A stretch of DNA of 64,000 bases from Atopsyche davidsoni (GCA_022113835.1 JAILWY010000015.1:1240001-1304000), one strand, 5' to 3'. Numbered from the stretch's first letter, positions 8,959 to 22,809 are shown. Program-made: numbers and translations. Notes: generated from the sequence alone by a model not told the origin.

Positions 8959-9399
8959 GGAATTCAATATTTTTGACAGAGAGTACTTGGTGGAATTCCA
9001 TTTTTATATTTTCGAGTAACATACTTGAGTGATTTTCCACATGTTCGTTTTTATTTGTGACCGGTTTCAGGACAAACCCCAACACAGGATAACTGCTGCT
9101 ACACCCCAAATCCACTACTTTATATATTTTCCCCATTAATATAAAAACATTTGTTCACAAAATTTGCAATTATATAGAATCCTCCACTTGTCAGGTACAT
9201 TAAAATCACATTAGCCCTTACCACCTGACAATCACTCTTTCTCTTTCCAACAACCTCTCCCTCTAACAATTGTTTACCTAATTGCATATTATTATAAAAA
9301 ATCTCACTCAGTTTCATAATACCAACGTGAAAGGTTAGCGAAACCGGTCACAAAAAAACCAACATGTGGAAAATCACTCAAGTATTTTACTCAAAAATA
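8959..9399 (+). mobile_element. non-autonomous Penelope-like element, copy 1 (most complete)
   Basis: The 441-bp element is flanked by a perfect 13-bp duplication, TTAAGTTCTTAAA (8946-8958 and 9400-9412). It begins with a block containing GACAGAGAGTACTTGGTGG. Next comes an arm of about 50 bp (ACTTGAGTGATTTTCCACAT ... GTGACCGGTTTC), then about 260 bp of non-coding DNA. It ends with the arm in inverse orientation (GAAACCGGTCAC ... ATCACTCAAGTATTTTA). A degenerate hammerhead core precedes the right arm. There is no ORF. The variable-length duplication and ribozyme fit a Penelope-like retroelement or a derivative; family assignment is inference. Confidence 0.7.
9312..9351 (+). ncRNA. degenerate hammerhead ribozyme in element copy 1
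   Basis: Parts in order are TTTCATAA (for CTGATGA), then stem II ACCAAC-GTGAAAG-GTTAGC, GAAA, a CCGG stem III and GTC before ACA. The CTGATGA core is altered and stem II has a mismatch relative to the 37.5-kb copy, so it is probably inactive. Confidence 0.45.
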
Positions 9400-9412
9400 T
9401 TAAGTTCTTAAA

Positions 9413-12400
9413 CTCAATTGTTAAAACATTTATATTTTTTAAATTTGCTTGGTAAGTAATATAACTTAATAAAAGCCTACCCTTGTCGTTTATTCAACCT
9501 TTACTGTATTAAGCATGAAAAAGAGGGTATTAAAACTACTTTTAAAATATTCATACTCTCCGCAGCAAAGCAAACGCCCCGTTTTATTACAAAAACACCA
9601 GCTTTTTTTCCGGTCAGTCGCAGGCTGTATCGTCCAGTCTGGGCGTGAGAGCCTCATACCGGAAGTGTTAGGACAGAGGATGGTCTGGAAGGAGAGCAAA
9701 TACTGTCGGGGGTTGCGGCGAGGTCGTTGCCTAGCCCGAGTCCCACAGTAAACAACCATTCATTTCAAGTCTATTTCTGGGAACACTTTGCCCTGCGAAC
9801 TGCTTTATTGAAATTTTCTATTCGTATATTACGTAAATTTACTATGTGAATTATTTATTTCTCAACACAGAGAACCTTTTTTGAAATTTTAACAAAAAGT
9901 AATTAAATATTTTAGTAAATATTACAAGAGAAAGATAATTTATAAAAAACGTTAAAAACTTCATTTTCTATACTATATTTATATTGAAATAGGTTTAACG
10001 ATTTACTAGCAGATAAACAATAGAGATTAGCGTAAAGCAGAAGTGATCATTTGATATGTAGAAACCCAAAAGAAAAAAAAGACGTATTTTTACTAAGCAG
10101 TCGTAATAACAACTAACTATTTAGTAATTTATAGACGTTATGTTTAAAATAACAAATATTATACTATGCCTTATTTTACAAATTTATTCTCTGATATTTC
10201 ACCGACACATATCGACATTCTTACGTTCACGCCCAAAATACGAAATTCAAAACTATCTCACACAAATATGTTAAAATTAATTTCAGGAATCTAAGTCGCT
10301 TATTTTACCTGTATTTTCAGGTAAACCGAGCCTCTACCCGGGCATAATACACCCATAAGATTGTATCAACCCTTCCGAAATACCAGCGGCTACCTGAACT
10401 GAAAGGCCAACAGGTTGACTGCCAGACGTTTCCAAAGGCAAATGGCTTTATCTGAAATCTGATAAGAAACTCTAACAAAAATACTGAATAATAAATAAAT
10501 AAAATAGGAATTCAGGTGGGGTACGGTCAACACTAGTGTGCTAGTGGAGTTTATATTACCCAAGCCACTCTGGGGAAAATACGTGAACGAAGAAACCAAA
10601 TATGAGAAGCGTATATATATTTCGTGTTTCTGTTTTCGTTCAAGTATATTAATATTAGAATTTTATTAGTTGCTGAAGATGTATCGAACAACTTTACAAG
10701 CGTTTAAACCATTTTTAAAACGTAAAAGTAAAAAATATATTCTGTATTTTTCTTCAACACAGTCAAGAATGTTACCTGTCATTATATATTTATCTTGCAA
10801 CTATAAACATTGACTATTTGTATACGTTAACAGATTTAAGCTATTGATTAGTTAGAGGGTAATGCTGATTGATTAGATTATATCGCAATGCATCAAAAAC
10901 TAGGAAGTGTGTGTTTGTGTACGACGACTGCCTTATATAACTTTTTAAGGTTTTTTCGTCGTTTCTTGTGTGCATCGGCAACTTAAATATTATTTTAAAA
11001 TATTTTTTGCAATTTAAATTAGGATTACATGTGAGCTTCTGTATTTTGGTGCTAATATCTTTTTATGACTGAAATTTTACTGAAATTTTAAATCTAATCT
11101 ATTGCAAATGTTACACAAATATATAATTATTAATGAAACTATTTTGAGCAAAAGATAAGTTTGGTTTTAGCTAATGCTCACGAGTTCTAGAATAGCTTAT
11201 AATTATAAAAATTCACATTTTTTATTTATATTTATCTGAAAATAGTATTTGATTTATTGCAAATGATATCATTTAAACATGGTTAAATATTTTAATTTAG
11301 GTTTTTACTTTCCAAAAATGTTCTTACATCCGTTTATTAAATTTTCCAAAAAAAATAAAATATAAACAATGTGTATAACAAATATTTTTTTTTTCTAAAA
11401 AACCCTTCTTCGTTTCAAATCATTATTCAGCAAAGCTTCGAAATACGGAAAGTCACAACAAATTCCTGCAAGCTTCGAGGAGTCTAATCCAAAGCACTCT
11501 ACGGATTCCTGAAAAACAACAAGTGTTTCGGGCTCTGCTGAAAGTCGGCATTTGTCCTCGCATACCTCCTGCGCGAGAGCCTTCAGGCGTCGCGCGTGTC
11601 CGGCGGAACAAATACCGGAAGGGGGAGAGAAATTGCATGCGGTTGCAATCAACCACGTCTGGAATGGACAACATCACCAAGTATAAGGCTGTGCTGTCTT
11701 TGATATACGTCTTTGGTTAACGTAATTGGATTTGAGCGTGATAAAGTTGTAAATTATTTAATATAAAGCAAGAGCTTTATTTGCCAATTTAAAGAATTTA
11801 ATTTATGGTTGCAACAAAATACTGAGACGATTTTTACTCTCCACATTAAAAATATATAATAGAACTACTTTTTTGTTAGTTTATATTATCTGCGATTTAG
11901 AATTGTATACCCAATAATATTTTTAATATTTTCAATAAATCCGCATTTTTTATCCATACTTGTTTATTATGGATAAAATATATGTATATGTTTTTAATTC
12001 ATACATAAAATTTGTAAAGTTTTGAATCTCACACAAAAAAATTATTACCTAAACAATATCGCTCTAGTTTTCATTGAAAGTTTTATATATTCGACAGGTT
12101 AATTGTCCTAATTATTAAAAAAACAATCTGTATCTGTTATTGCTAAAATACTATTCAAACTACTTATTTGTTACAAAAAATGTTTCAATGTGAGTCATAT
12201 AAAATAAAGCCATTGTAGTTTCTTGGTTTTAATTTAATTGCCAGCGTGAAGATATCTTCAAAAATGAATATTCACAAAATAAGTGTGTTATTATACTCTT
12301 AATAAAACAATAATTATCCAATTCGAGGTATTTGTTTTGATTGAATTAGGTATCAATTCTAAAAAAATCAATATCCTCTTGCATTTTTTCTTGAAGATCT

Positions 12401-13015
12401 CAAACAGGCATTTACAAAAACATATTGAAATATATTTGAACAAATTAAATCTGAACTCGAATTGCAGCCTCTCCCAATTCATGTTTTTTGATCAATTGAT
12501 TATTGAAGTAGATTTCACTGTTTTACAATTCTAAGTAAAAGTTCCACTTTGCCAGGTTCGGAGCATACAATTTTCTAGTCAAAAACGCCGAATTATCCAG
12601 AATGTCGTAAAGTTTTCAAACCGATAACTCATTTTCGTCAAAAGTGACAGTGGCCACATTGTGGTTTTCCAACGTCGAGGGGAACTTCCTAAACTCGCCT
12701 TTAAGGCTTAACATAAAGGAGGAAAGCCTTAAATATTTTTGCTTTTCTCTCGTATATATGCCAGAAATTGTGATGAAAATTAATACTTGACCGAATAATA
12801 ACAATATTCTGAATTAATACAAATATACCGAATATTATAGATTAAAATAAAAAAATCTATAATTCACAGTAAAAAGTTATTAACAATGATTATAAAGTTA
12901 AGACTTTTAAAACTATTACTTTATTTTTAAATTTTTTTGACAAAAATAATGAATCTATGGTCTATAAATTAACTCAGTTAAAACCGCAACAGGCATTTGC
13001 CCAAAAACTTCGGTT
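9413..13015. other. AT-rich intergenic DNA, two GC islands
   Basis: No gene is recognised. An island at 9570-9760 contains CCGGAAGT (9659-9666). A second at 11540-11670 is CpG-rich around GCGTCGCGCGTGTCC. The rest is long A/T-rich sequence with short, biased open frames. A moderate stretch at 12540-12720 is not repetitive and not coding. Confidence 0.45.
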
Positions 13016-13020
13016 TGGGA

Positions 13021-13100
13021 TTAGCTTTAAAGGACGGACATCGAACATCTAACTTCAAGTAAAGAGTAAAGCTTTCCAACCACTGAGCCAACGATTCGAC
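13021..13100 (-). repeat. tRNA-like SINE relic
   Basis: On the minus strand box A TGGCTCAGTGGTTGG (13090-13076) and box B ATGTTCGATGTCC (13045-13033) are both close to the RNA polymerase III consensus. No sound cloverleaf forms between them. Confidence 0.5.
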
Positions 13101-16100
13101 TGGAATTGGTTATAAACTTAGTTGTATCTAATCCCCAATGTAGACGCACTCAGTTGGATTGCAATTTAAGTGATATTTGATACAGTAAATCTAACATTAA
13201 TTGCTTTTACGAGCTTCGATTCTACCGAAAATTTCTAACGATGCAGTAAGGTTGTTGAAAGTTTCAGTGATCTACTTAAGCAGTCATCTGCAAGTTTCAG
13301 AAAGTTCTGCCATACATCACAGCCACAAGTACTTGAAAACTGTAAATCACATATTACTCTAATCCCTCGTTTTTGTTCCATTATTTAGAGTCAAGATAAA
13401 CTTAATTTTTATTTGTCAGGCTAAAAATTCCGTACCCACGTGGATGCGCAAAAAAACCCAGAAGTCTCATATTATTTATATATATTTTTAATAAGTAGAA
13501 TAATCCATTTGTCTCTCCGGAAAACAATGTTTACACATTTAACCGCAAAGAATACGGTTTCAAATCATTGAGTACGCAGTAATATATTCTAACCGCTGAA
13601 TCACGAGATGGTTAATTGTGTATAAGTATAAAAATACTCGTGGGTGTTGACAACAAAACATTGCTGTAATTTGTTAGTGGGTGAATTTTGAACATGTTAC
13701 GCTAAAAAATTGAGATTTATTCAATATTCTAAGATCATCGGCATGGCATCAATTTGTTATGATTGTTGTAAATACGAAAAGATTATATTTCATAATATGT
13801 TTAATATATATAAATAGCTTATAAAATAAAACACTATTTACTGTATAATATTATCAGAAAATGTATCTAATTTTAAATATCTTAGTAAAAGATATTTTTT
13901 TTTTGGCTTCAGTTTTTGTTTGGAATATTATAATGAAGAATTTTATATCAAGGAAATGCTTTTCGTTATTTAAGGACCCGGCAACAAAATACTTAAAAAG
14001 GATATCAGTAAAAGGACATTATCCATTACCGAGCAGCTCAAACCCACACAGCGTGAGACCACATTGAGGGAGAATTCAAAAAAAAAACCCCCGGATAGAA
14101 GCCTTCATAAACCACTTATATCTCTCATAATACAGCGAGTGATTTCCACACGAAGATGCCACCCACTGAAAATGAAACAAGGCCCGCTGAATGTTTAATG
14201 CGACTAAAGCCTCCCTGAAAAGCGCTTTGCCGTGCAGCAATCTTTTACGGAGCTTTTTTTCAGCGAGCTTTCGTGTGGGCAAAGTGACTCTAGGAAGCTC
14301 GCCTCGCCCGGCCCTCGCTCTCTCATCCGAGTAAATTATACATTTTTAGGGGCTTTGTTATAACTCGGCGCTACTCCGAGAGTTGTGGTCGAAATTGTGC
14401 AAATATAATTCATAATGAATATTCAAAACTAAAACTGCTCATTTTTTTTTGTTACACGGTCTAATAATAGCATCGTAAATATTTTTTCACTTTTGAAAAA
14501 TGTTAACTGTGACGATTTTTTTTAAAAAGAGTAAAGAGTAAGAGTAAGTATCGGCAAAACATCGTATTCATTAATATAAACTAAATTTTAATTATTTGAA
14601 AAAAAAATAGAAAAATTCATAACGTAATAATTTTATTTTGGGACGTGATTATTTTTATGGTTTAAAGTATTTCAGAGATTGCTTTTTAAAAAAACATTAT
14701 TTAATATAAATTAACACACACACACACACATATGTGCATATAACAAAACTTTAAACTAAGCTTAAGCTTATTATTTATAATACCAAATGCGTTCTATACC
14801 CCAACCAAAATTAACATGCAAATGAAAAAAAAAACATTTATAGTTATTTGTTATATAAATATTATTGTGAATAATATTTATAGAACAAGATACAAAAGTA
14901 TTACCGATAAAAATTTCAAATAAATATATTTTTTTAATCGTGTTACCAGTCTAAAAAAAAAGAAATTAATGTCATATTTTATAGAATATTTATTTAATAT
15001 TAATAAATAGATAGTTTATATTAATTTTAAAAATTATTAAATCTCTTTTTGCACAATTTGAAATATTATTTTTTTTCAACGAGTTTGAACTGCATTTTGC
15101 TGCTGAATATATAGTTATCATGATTGTACTATTATTCCTCAACGACTATTTATGTCACAACCTCTTTTTTATGTAATCAATATTATCAATTTTATAAACG
15201 TAAATTTCTGTTATAATTACATAAAGACGTTGTTAATCAAAGTGTAATATAATTTTCTTACTTTTTTAATACAAATTAGGTTAAATTTTAAAATAGAACC
15301 TTTGAGAGAGTACCTGGCAAGAAAACGCTGAAAATTTTCTCTCTCCAAATTTAGACTGATTGCATTTTTTTTTATTTTTTACACCAAGTTAATTGAACGT
15401 GTGAGAGAGCAGACCGACTCTCGTTGTATGGTCCAACCGCAGCTCCCTGGAACGAGCATGTTTTTAATCTGGAGGTCTGTTTTATTTTTGGCCTTTGATA
15501 TTCTTCGTACGTTTCTAAATGCAACGAAATGATCCTTTTTTTGGTTAAATAAAACTTCACCCTAAACATATTTTTAGACATGTACATAAGAAAAAATACT
15601 TGCTTTTTACACTGCGCAAAGATTTATTTTATTTTTTTATTGTAAAGCTGTGGGGGAAAGACGTTGATTGCTCAACCATAGCTAATAAAAAAACAAAAAA
15701 TATTTTCTCATCGTAGAACCTCATCCTTACAAGTAATGTCTATAATTAGTTGAGTCTATAAGCTCAACATGTATGTTTTCATTAAGGTGACACATATAAC
15801 TCAAAACTCAGATCAAATTTCATATATCTTAAGAAATGTGTCATAAGAATTTATAAATTGAACCTCGTTAAAAAAACCATTTAATGGGTTGTAAAACTAA
15901 AAATAGGTTATAAAACTAAAAATAATTGCAACTTTGTTACATGATCTCAAATTTTGAGGGTTGGGAAAATGTTGTATCGTATTTTATTTTATAATTTAAT
16001 TAATGGAGCCGGTGCTACAATTTTAAGCACAGAATAAATAAAAACCTGAATTTAATTGTTATAAAAATATTTAGATTTTTCTAATTATAATATAGCATAA

Positions 16101-18289
16101 TATTTCACGTGTGTAATTACCCCCTAATTGAGGTCTATGCGTTTGAAAAAAGTTGAATAATTACCAAGTCTTGAGCACCAACAAGGAATATTAATTTTGA
16201 TATAATCCAAGAGATAGGGAGGTAGACCGCGAAATTATGAAGGGTCGTAAAGAGAAAAATAATCCCCTATTTATTCGTATAACTGAGTGTTTTTAAGAAG
16301 CACCATTTCACTGACTATGCTTACGTTTTTTGCCAATTTAAAAAATCATTTTAAATCATAATCATTGGCGTTAACAAAAATAATGCAGTCTCAGTTTTAT
16401 TTTGAATCTTACGATAAAATAATTTGTATTAAATTAAACTTAAATATTTGATAATGTATAACTCTTATTATAATTAGGTGTTTATTCCATTTTTTTTTCA
16501 AAAAATTGTAAACACTCCCAAATTTTCTTTCTGTATTTTTATAAAACTAATATGATAAATAAATATTTGATTTAATCCGACTATTACCAATAAAAGACAA
16601 TGTACGAGAATATGACACACAAAGATTTGGATGTTTTTTTTTTACATGCATTGAGATTGAAGTGATATATTTTTTAATATGTGTCTTGTAATATTTTAGA
16701 TAAAAGAAATGCTTTATTAGGAACACAATTATTTTATAAGATTGATAATGCGAGTTTATAATGAATATTCGAAAAAAAAATATTTGCTCAGGTTTTCTCA
16801 TTAGATGTTATAATTAAGTCACTACTAAAAAAAGAATGATGTGAAAAGTACATGACCTTCTAACAGTTTAATTATCACAATTAAGAGCTCTATTTTATAT
16901 GCCAGTTCGATTTCTAACTGCTGAAAATTATCTGCTGGATACACTTGCCGAGTTTCTGCGATTGTCAAAAGGCTCGACTGCGCCGGATGTAGGTCACAGG
17001 GATTCAAATTTTTATAATTCTATAACGCGTGAGCTAAATTTAGTTTCGAGTTAGGTCACCCGTTAAATTATGCATCCTGGTAAATTTTATTCGAGTCTGT
17101 AAGGCTTGCCGGAAGCACGCTTTGTAGAAAAAACACAACCTGCTTTGTGCTGTGGAAATTATTTAATACAACTTTGAGTTCATATCTTTGTTTTATAATA
17201 TATATTTGTACTTGCCAAGCAACTTTTTCACATTATTTGTTTAAATTCATTTTTATGCTTTAACATGATAATTGATTGACTGAATTGAATTTACGAAAAC
17301 AAAATTAAAACTAAAAAGTTTGTAAGATTCTTTACGCTTTATATCTGAACATACATGCATAAGATTGTAAAAACATCATAAAAATATATAAAGGTCAGAT
17401 GCGAGAAGTATCTGCAATAAATTGAAAAAAAAATTGTATTTTTAATATTTTACTTAACCATATTTTTTTTTAGTTGGAAATTATATAAAAAAAATAATGA
17501 TTTATACCAATGACACTCTTTTTTATTTTAATACACCAAAAACTTGACTGAAAAAACTCATATCTATTGTATTCTTACATTATACTATCATAACACAATA
17601 GAGAATATTTTTCACTATGAAAATAATACACCATTAAATAGAAAAGCCTCCAAAAAAATAAAAATTCAACCCAGCGCAATAATCCGAGTATTATTTTTTC
17701 AAATAAATAGACATGAAAAATAAAAATTAATGTAAAAGTTATTCGAAAAGAGATAAAGCGCTCATCTAAGCGCTTAAAAAGGTCATTTTCCTAATATCGC
17801 ATTTATGAAAGAACCAAAAAATGAAGGTTTTCTTTGAATCTTTAGTGAGGCTGGTCTTGAAAGAGTTGTTCAAGAAAGCGAATTTAACCCCTTGAAAACG
17901 ATGCTTAAAAATATACTACGTTTCGTGGAGTAACTGAAATATATATAATTATATTTCTTTTATCAAAATACACTAGACTTATAATGGTAATTATCTGAAT
18001 TATTTTATATGTGAATAGCAATTTATTATATCGATTTCGACTAAGTACTAGTCTATTTTCTTCTCAAAAGAAATAATTCATAAGCAGGTTATTACTAATA
18101 ATATTGGGAAATATTTTACTCAGTTTACTTAAGACATAAAAAAATTAAACTTCACAAATGTTTTTTTCAAATGCTTGTTGAAAATATATGATTTATTTAT
18201 TAAATGAAATGACGTTTTTTATAAAACTTTCTTTTTATGTTTACAAATATTTATTACGACAGCTGTGAAAATACAACACTTATTTCAAC
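13101..18289. other. AT-rich intergenic DNA, islands at 14.0-14.35 and 16.9-17.1 kb
   Basis: No gene is found. A 300-bp island (14030-14350) holds CGCCTCGCCCGGCCCTCGC and several TTTATGG/CATAAA-type sites. Smaller islands lie at 15395-15470 and 16880-17130. A short CA microsatellite sits at 14716-14731. A weak tRNA-like stretch at 13540-13610 was not counted. All else is A/T-rich sequence without coding bias. Confidence 0.45.
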
Positions 18290-18500
18290 GTTAAAGCAGA
18301 ATATGGGGTTTTCGGAACCCCTTGAAGGCACGGATGAGTTTATCAGATACAAACAGCCTTATAGGGAAAATTAAAAAAAGGCGCTTTTCCAAGAGGGCGG
18401 TGGACAATCGAGGGTAGATAAATGCCGATTTATATAAACTCCCCGGGGTTTCGGCGACTAGGGTTGTTTTTCCACTATGAAGCCTGCGAGATTAGTTTTG
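18290..18500. promoter_or_regulatory. GC-elevated non-coding island
   Basis: The island contains GAACCCCTTGAAGGCACGG and AACTCCCCGGGGTTTCGGCG. Stops occur in all frames. Composition suggests constraint, but conservation is not tested. Confidence 0.25.
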
Positions 18501-19094
18501 ATGTATTGTAACTGGATTAGGATTGTTTAGTCGATAATCATATTTGGATTTATGGTTTGCAATACATGGAGAGTGTGTTTCTTTAAATATATTTCAAAAA
18601 TTATACTGACTGTCTTACTACAAGTACAATGCGGTATTTAATGTACATATATCTTTTTTTCTGATAATATGGAAAGTTATGCTGTCATAAATGTACAGTA
18701 AAAGTAAATAGTTCTTCACAATCTATTCCAAAAATTATTTAGCCTTGTTATAAAAATATGAATTATTTGTGGTTTAACCTAAAATTTTGACTTTAAAATG
18801 ATTTATGATCTAAAAAAATTAGACACATATATTTAATATTAAAAAACCAATATTTTCTCTGTATTAAAAAAAATCAATAATTTAAGAACATAAACATCAA
18901 AATATATTTTCTTATCTAGATTGGATGAAAATAAACCTAGAAGAAATTTGACTAAGCATATAAATTTAAATATTTATTTTAATAAGAATAAAATGCATTT
19001 TAAATATCCTACTAATCGATTATAAACAAACACAAATAGAATCATTATAAGCTTTAAAGGTAGCAATTATAGATGTTTTTCAGTGCATATTCAG

Positions 19095-19210
19095 CCTTCA
19101 TTCATCACCACCCCTGAAACCTGAAGAAAAGAGATTTATCCGTTCGATTCTCACCCTCCGTGAGAACCAATCAGCTGCAACCCTTATTGGGAAATTTTCA
19201 GAACCTCCAG
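19095..19210 (+). repeat. duplicated island, copy 1
   Basis: CATTCATCAC, AGAGATTTAT and GAACCAATCAGCTGCAACCC occur here in the same order and strand as at 24128-24250. The block includes a CCAAT box next to a CAGCTG E-box. The two copies are about 5 kb apart. The surrounding island (19090-19350) has no coding frame that I trust. Confidence 0.5.
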
Positions 19211-20199
19211 GTGATGGATGTTCCTCGGACGGTAACTCTTGGGTGTTTTCATCCCCTAGCCAACATGCCTGGATGTTTTTATGCCTCAACAGGGTGCGGA
19301 TCGGAAAAACAACAGCCTTTGTTATTTATTGGCAGTTTTTTCTGCGGAGAACCTTTCGGTGTTCCATAATATAACGATTTATTGTTGATTCCAAATGCTT
19401 TTTTTCCCTCCTTGTGTTGTGTTTAATTTCATATTTTTATTTGAATGCGGATACGTGAATAAAAGGAAAAAGCACCTGCGCGCTACACAATATACATTAT
19501 CTTATATTTATGAAAAACTTATGATTTACACCGAAGTTCAGAAAGTCAAATAAAATTTTCGCTTTTCAGGAAAAATATAAAACCATTTAATTTTAAAATA
19601 AATACACGTGTACACACAAGTGTTGAAATCAAGCACGAAAACATTTATTTAAAATTCTTCAAAATGTCTATCTATGCGGGATATTGTAATTGAGTTTTAA
19701 ATTTGTGCAGTTTTTGTTGCCACGACTTTGTCCGATTGAACCACTGTGGAATTGCACCTAAGCTATAATTAAAATCATTAAATGCAAGGGAATAGTTGAC
19801 GTATATGGATTTTTTTAACCAAAAAAATGCTTTCATAACCGCATATTTTTTATGAAACAAAGCCTCGAGCCACGATTGCTGCAAAAGTTACTGGTAAAAA
19901 TTTTTCCATTGTATTTTTTTTATATAAAAGCAAATTTGCGTTTAATGCTTTTCATCGTTTCAAATAAATGACCCAATCTTAAATGCATGGCTTTTGAATT
20001 ATTCAAAATCCTAAAAATGGTTTTTTGTAGACTTTCCTTGTATTATATTTTTATTTGTTTAAAAAAACTCGTTGAACTGAAAAAACCATTTCTTTAATAA
20101 AAAAATATAATTTTCAGCCCGCTTAAAATAAAGCTGAAAATAAGAATACTCCACCTTTACACCTTTTCTTACTAAATGTACATACTCTCATACAAAAAC

Positions 20200-20440
20200 C
20201 CTCCCTTTCTTCATCCCCGCCTATAAATTTCCGGTAAGGGCTGCGGCGCTTCTAATAGTCGCCTCTTCATATTCAATGTATGCACCGAGGGACCCGAAAA
20301 GCCTTCGCAGGCTTTACTGCGGCCTATAAGGCAGGGCGAGGGTGCTTATTTCAGCTTTGGGAAGTTTCCGAAAAAACTTTTTTAAAGCTAAGTTTTGCTC
20401 GAATGCGCTTCTTGGGAAGGTGGTATATTTATTGTGCACC
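20200..20440. promoter_or_regulatory. GC-elevated non-coding island
   Basis: The island contains GCCTATAAATTTCCGG and GCGGCCTATAAGGCAGGGCG. There is no sustained ORF. Two TATAA-like boxes are present, but no transcript start can be assigned. Confidence 0.25.
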
Positions 20441-20480
20441 CTTTGTTATTTTTTATTTTACTTACATACAATATTCAATT

Positions 20481-20753
20481 ATAATATTTTTAATATAATA
20501 AAATACTTGAGTGAATTTTCCACGTGTTTATTTTTATTTGTGACCGGATTACTGGTGCAATTCATTATATTATTATTGAATTTTTGTGAAGACCGTCACA
20601 GTAAGTGCGATTTCGCCTTTACAGGTTTTAATTTTATGAGTGATTGATTGAATAATTTTTTTATATAAATATCATTGTGACTTGTGTGTGTCATTATATT
20701 ATATTTACAATATTACAATGGAATTCCAATACGTACTCTCTGTCGAAAATATT
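20481..20753 (-). mobile_element. non-autonomous Penelope-like element, copy 2
   Basis: The element is flanked by a 12-bp duplication, CAATATTCAATT (20469-20480 and 20754-20765). On the minus strand it starts near GACAGAGAGTACG and ends with the GGTCACAAATAAAAAT ... CACTCAAGTATTTTAT arm. The interior differs from copy 1, and no clear hammerhead core remains beside the arm. Confidence 0.6.
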
Positions 20754-20765
20754 CAATATTCAATT

Positions 20766-22800
20766 GCTTGCAAATTAATAATTTGCATTAATTATATGTA
20801 TAGAAATATTAGATTAATGTAGGATTATCTAAACTGCAATTATTGATTTCATTATCAGCTAAATATATAGATTATTTATTTAAATACATACACTACTAAG
20901 CTTAAAAAGGCTGCGTACATCATAATAAGGTTTTTATTAATTTTCAGAGGAACTTGCACCCAAACGAAGCGTCAGCCCCAGAAGGAATGCGGCTCTTGGC
21001 ATGTTATTAGCTTGTGTTTGAAAAATAGCATAGAAGCGTCTTGATATAGCATCAGTCCTTCGTTTTAGCTAGTTATCTGCCAAGCCACAGTAAACGTCGA
21101 AGAGAGCTAATTAAATTAGTGAAGGTACACCGCTGTGGTGAGGCGTGACATGGCAGTGGCGACACGAGAAGGGGGGCAAGCAAAACGTATTTAGAATAAA
21201 TAACGAAACTGTTTATACAAACTACTGACTAAATACAGGCATTAAAAATATTTCAACAGTTCACATTCACTTTAATTTTATGAAAAAAAATTTTTTTTTA
21301 ATTTACACGCGTCGAAACATCAAAAAATATTTTTCTAACTTATTGTAAAAAAATAATACAATATACATCGCAAACATGGTTTCTTGTTTATAATTTTAGA
21401 AAATTCTAATTTAACCGTATTAAAAAAAATATCTTGTTTATTCTTTAATGTGTAACTTTATGTTTTATGTTGATTTTATGGTTTGTAATTTCATAGCAAT
21501 CCATATTGAATTACATATCAAATTGAATAGTTTTTGCTCAGAGGTTAAATTAATTCCGATTTTAAGATTTTTTTTAAAATTATAATTTGGTATTAAACCT
21601 AAAACGAATCAAGTCAAAAAAGGTATAAATTTTAAATTTACATTACATTTCTTATCAATTATCTGAAAGTTAATCTTATTTTCAGTATTAACTTACACAA
21701 AGAGCACTGTCAAATATTTGTCTCTTTACACAAACCAAGAATGCAAAACCAGCCTTATTGCACGCCGACATAAGGATGAGAGTCCTACAGCAGGCGCTTT
21801 TAAATTATTACATCCTTTTTTAGTGGTGCCCCAGCCTCAAAATGACAAAGATATTAGCAAATAAATTTGTTAAAGGGTTGCTTGCATGTAGGGTTGTCGA
21901 AGTGATACAATGAGGATCGTCCCCCAAATAAATATCATAAAGTTCCCAAAAAAAGCCGCTCGGCGAATTCAGAGTTTGTAATGTATTTTTTTAATAAAAA
22001 AAAAACAATTTTTGTACTTGTCTTAAACAATTTTTTTGTAATTGGATCTAAAAAACTACCTTTTTCCTTTTTGTACATTCTGCTATTTATCATATTATAG
22101 TTATTTACACATTGAAAGATACACTTTATTTAGTAAATGCAACGGATGAGATTATATTTTTGGATCAAAAATCATGCTTAAAACACTTGTTGCGTTCAAA
22201 TTCTAACTAGTTTTTTTGGAAAAAATACCTAAAACTCTATCCATTTTATCTCATTTGTTGCCATGGAGACGTCGTGGAAAATCTTCTTGAGTATTATAAA
22301 ATCAGTTCTTATTGTTTTTCTTCATTCATTGCTCATATTGTTTTACTTTCTTGGCAACCCTGTTTATATGACCACCCTGCGCAAATTGAAGTTTTTATTG
22401 GTTTGTTAACATTTAATGCGAGGTTTTTTTGTGATTAAGTTTTAAGATGCTTCTCTCAAAGGGTTAGTGATGAAGTGATATCATTTTATGTAAAAAAAAT
22501 CGTTATTTTATACATTTTTTTATATTAATTTTTTTAATAACATATCTGTCATCCTTGCATACTGTCAGAAATGCTCACAGATATAACACATATTTAATAT
22601 ATATCAATTTTTATAGAAATTTCTACAGCTGTACGGATTGTCTAAAAAGGTTGTAAACATTACATGTATAAAAAAACATTTTATTATCAATATTATTTAT
22701 TATTTGAAAAATACTTGCATTACTACATGCAACGTCAGCTCAATTTAAATTCAACCAAACTGAAAAAGGCGAGAGTTTATCAAAATCGTTATTAGACTCA
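20766..22800. other. AT-rich intergenic DNA with two islands
   Basis: No gene is found. Islands lie at 20940-21180 (with GGCAGTGGCGACACGAG) and 21730-21970. At 22258-22271 GTTGCCATGGAGAC resembles an RFX X-box with one mismatch. Around 22350-22390 ACCACCCTG repeats resemble common insect transposon ends, but no element could be delimited. Confidence 0.4.
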
Positions 22801-22809
22801 CTTGCCGTG

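Noticed and set aside
10670..10710. GCTGAAGATGTATCGAAC as a hammerhead core
   Set aside because: There is no GAAA and no closing stem II in register.
13540..13610. Possible tRNA-like relic on the minus strand
   Set aside because: Box B (GATTTGAAACCG) is too far from consensus to call.
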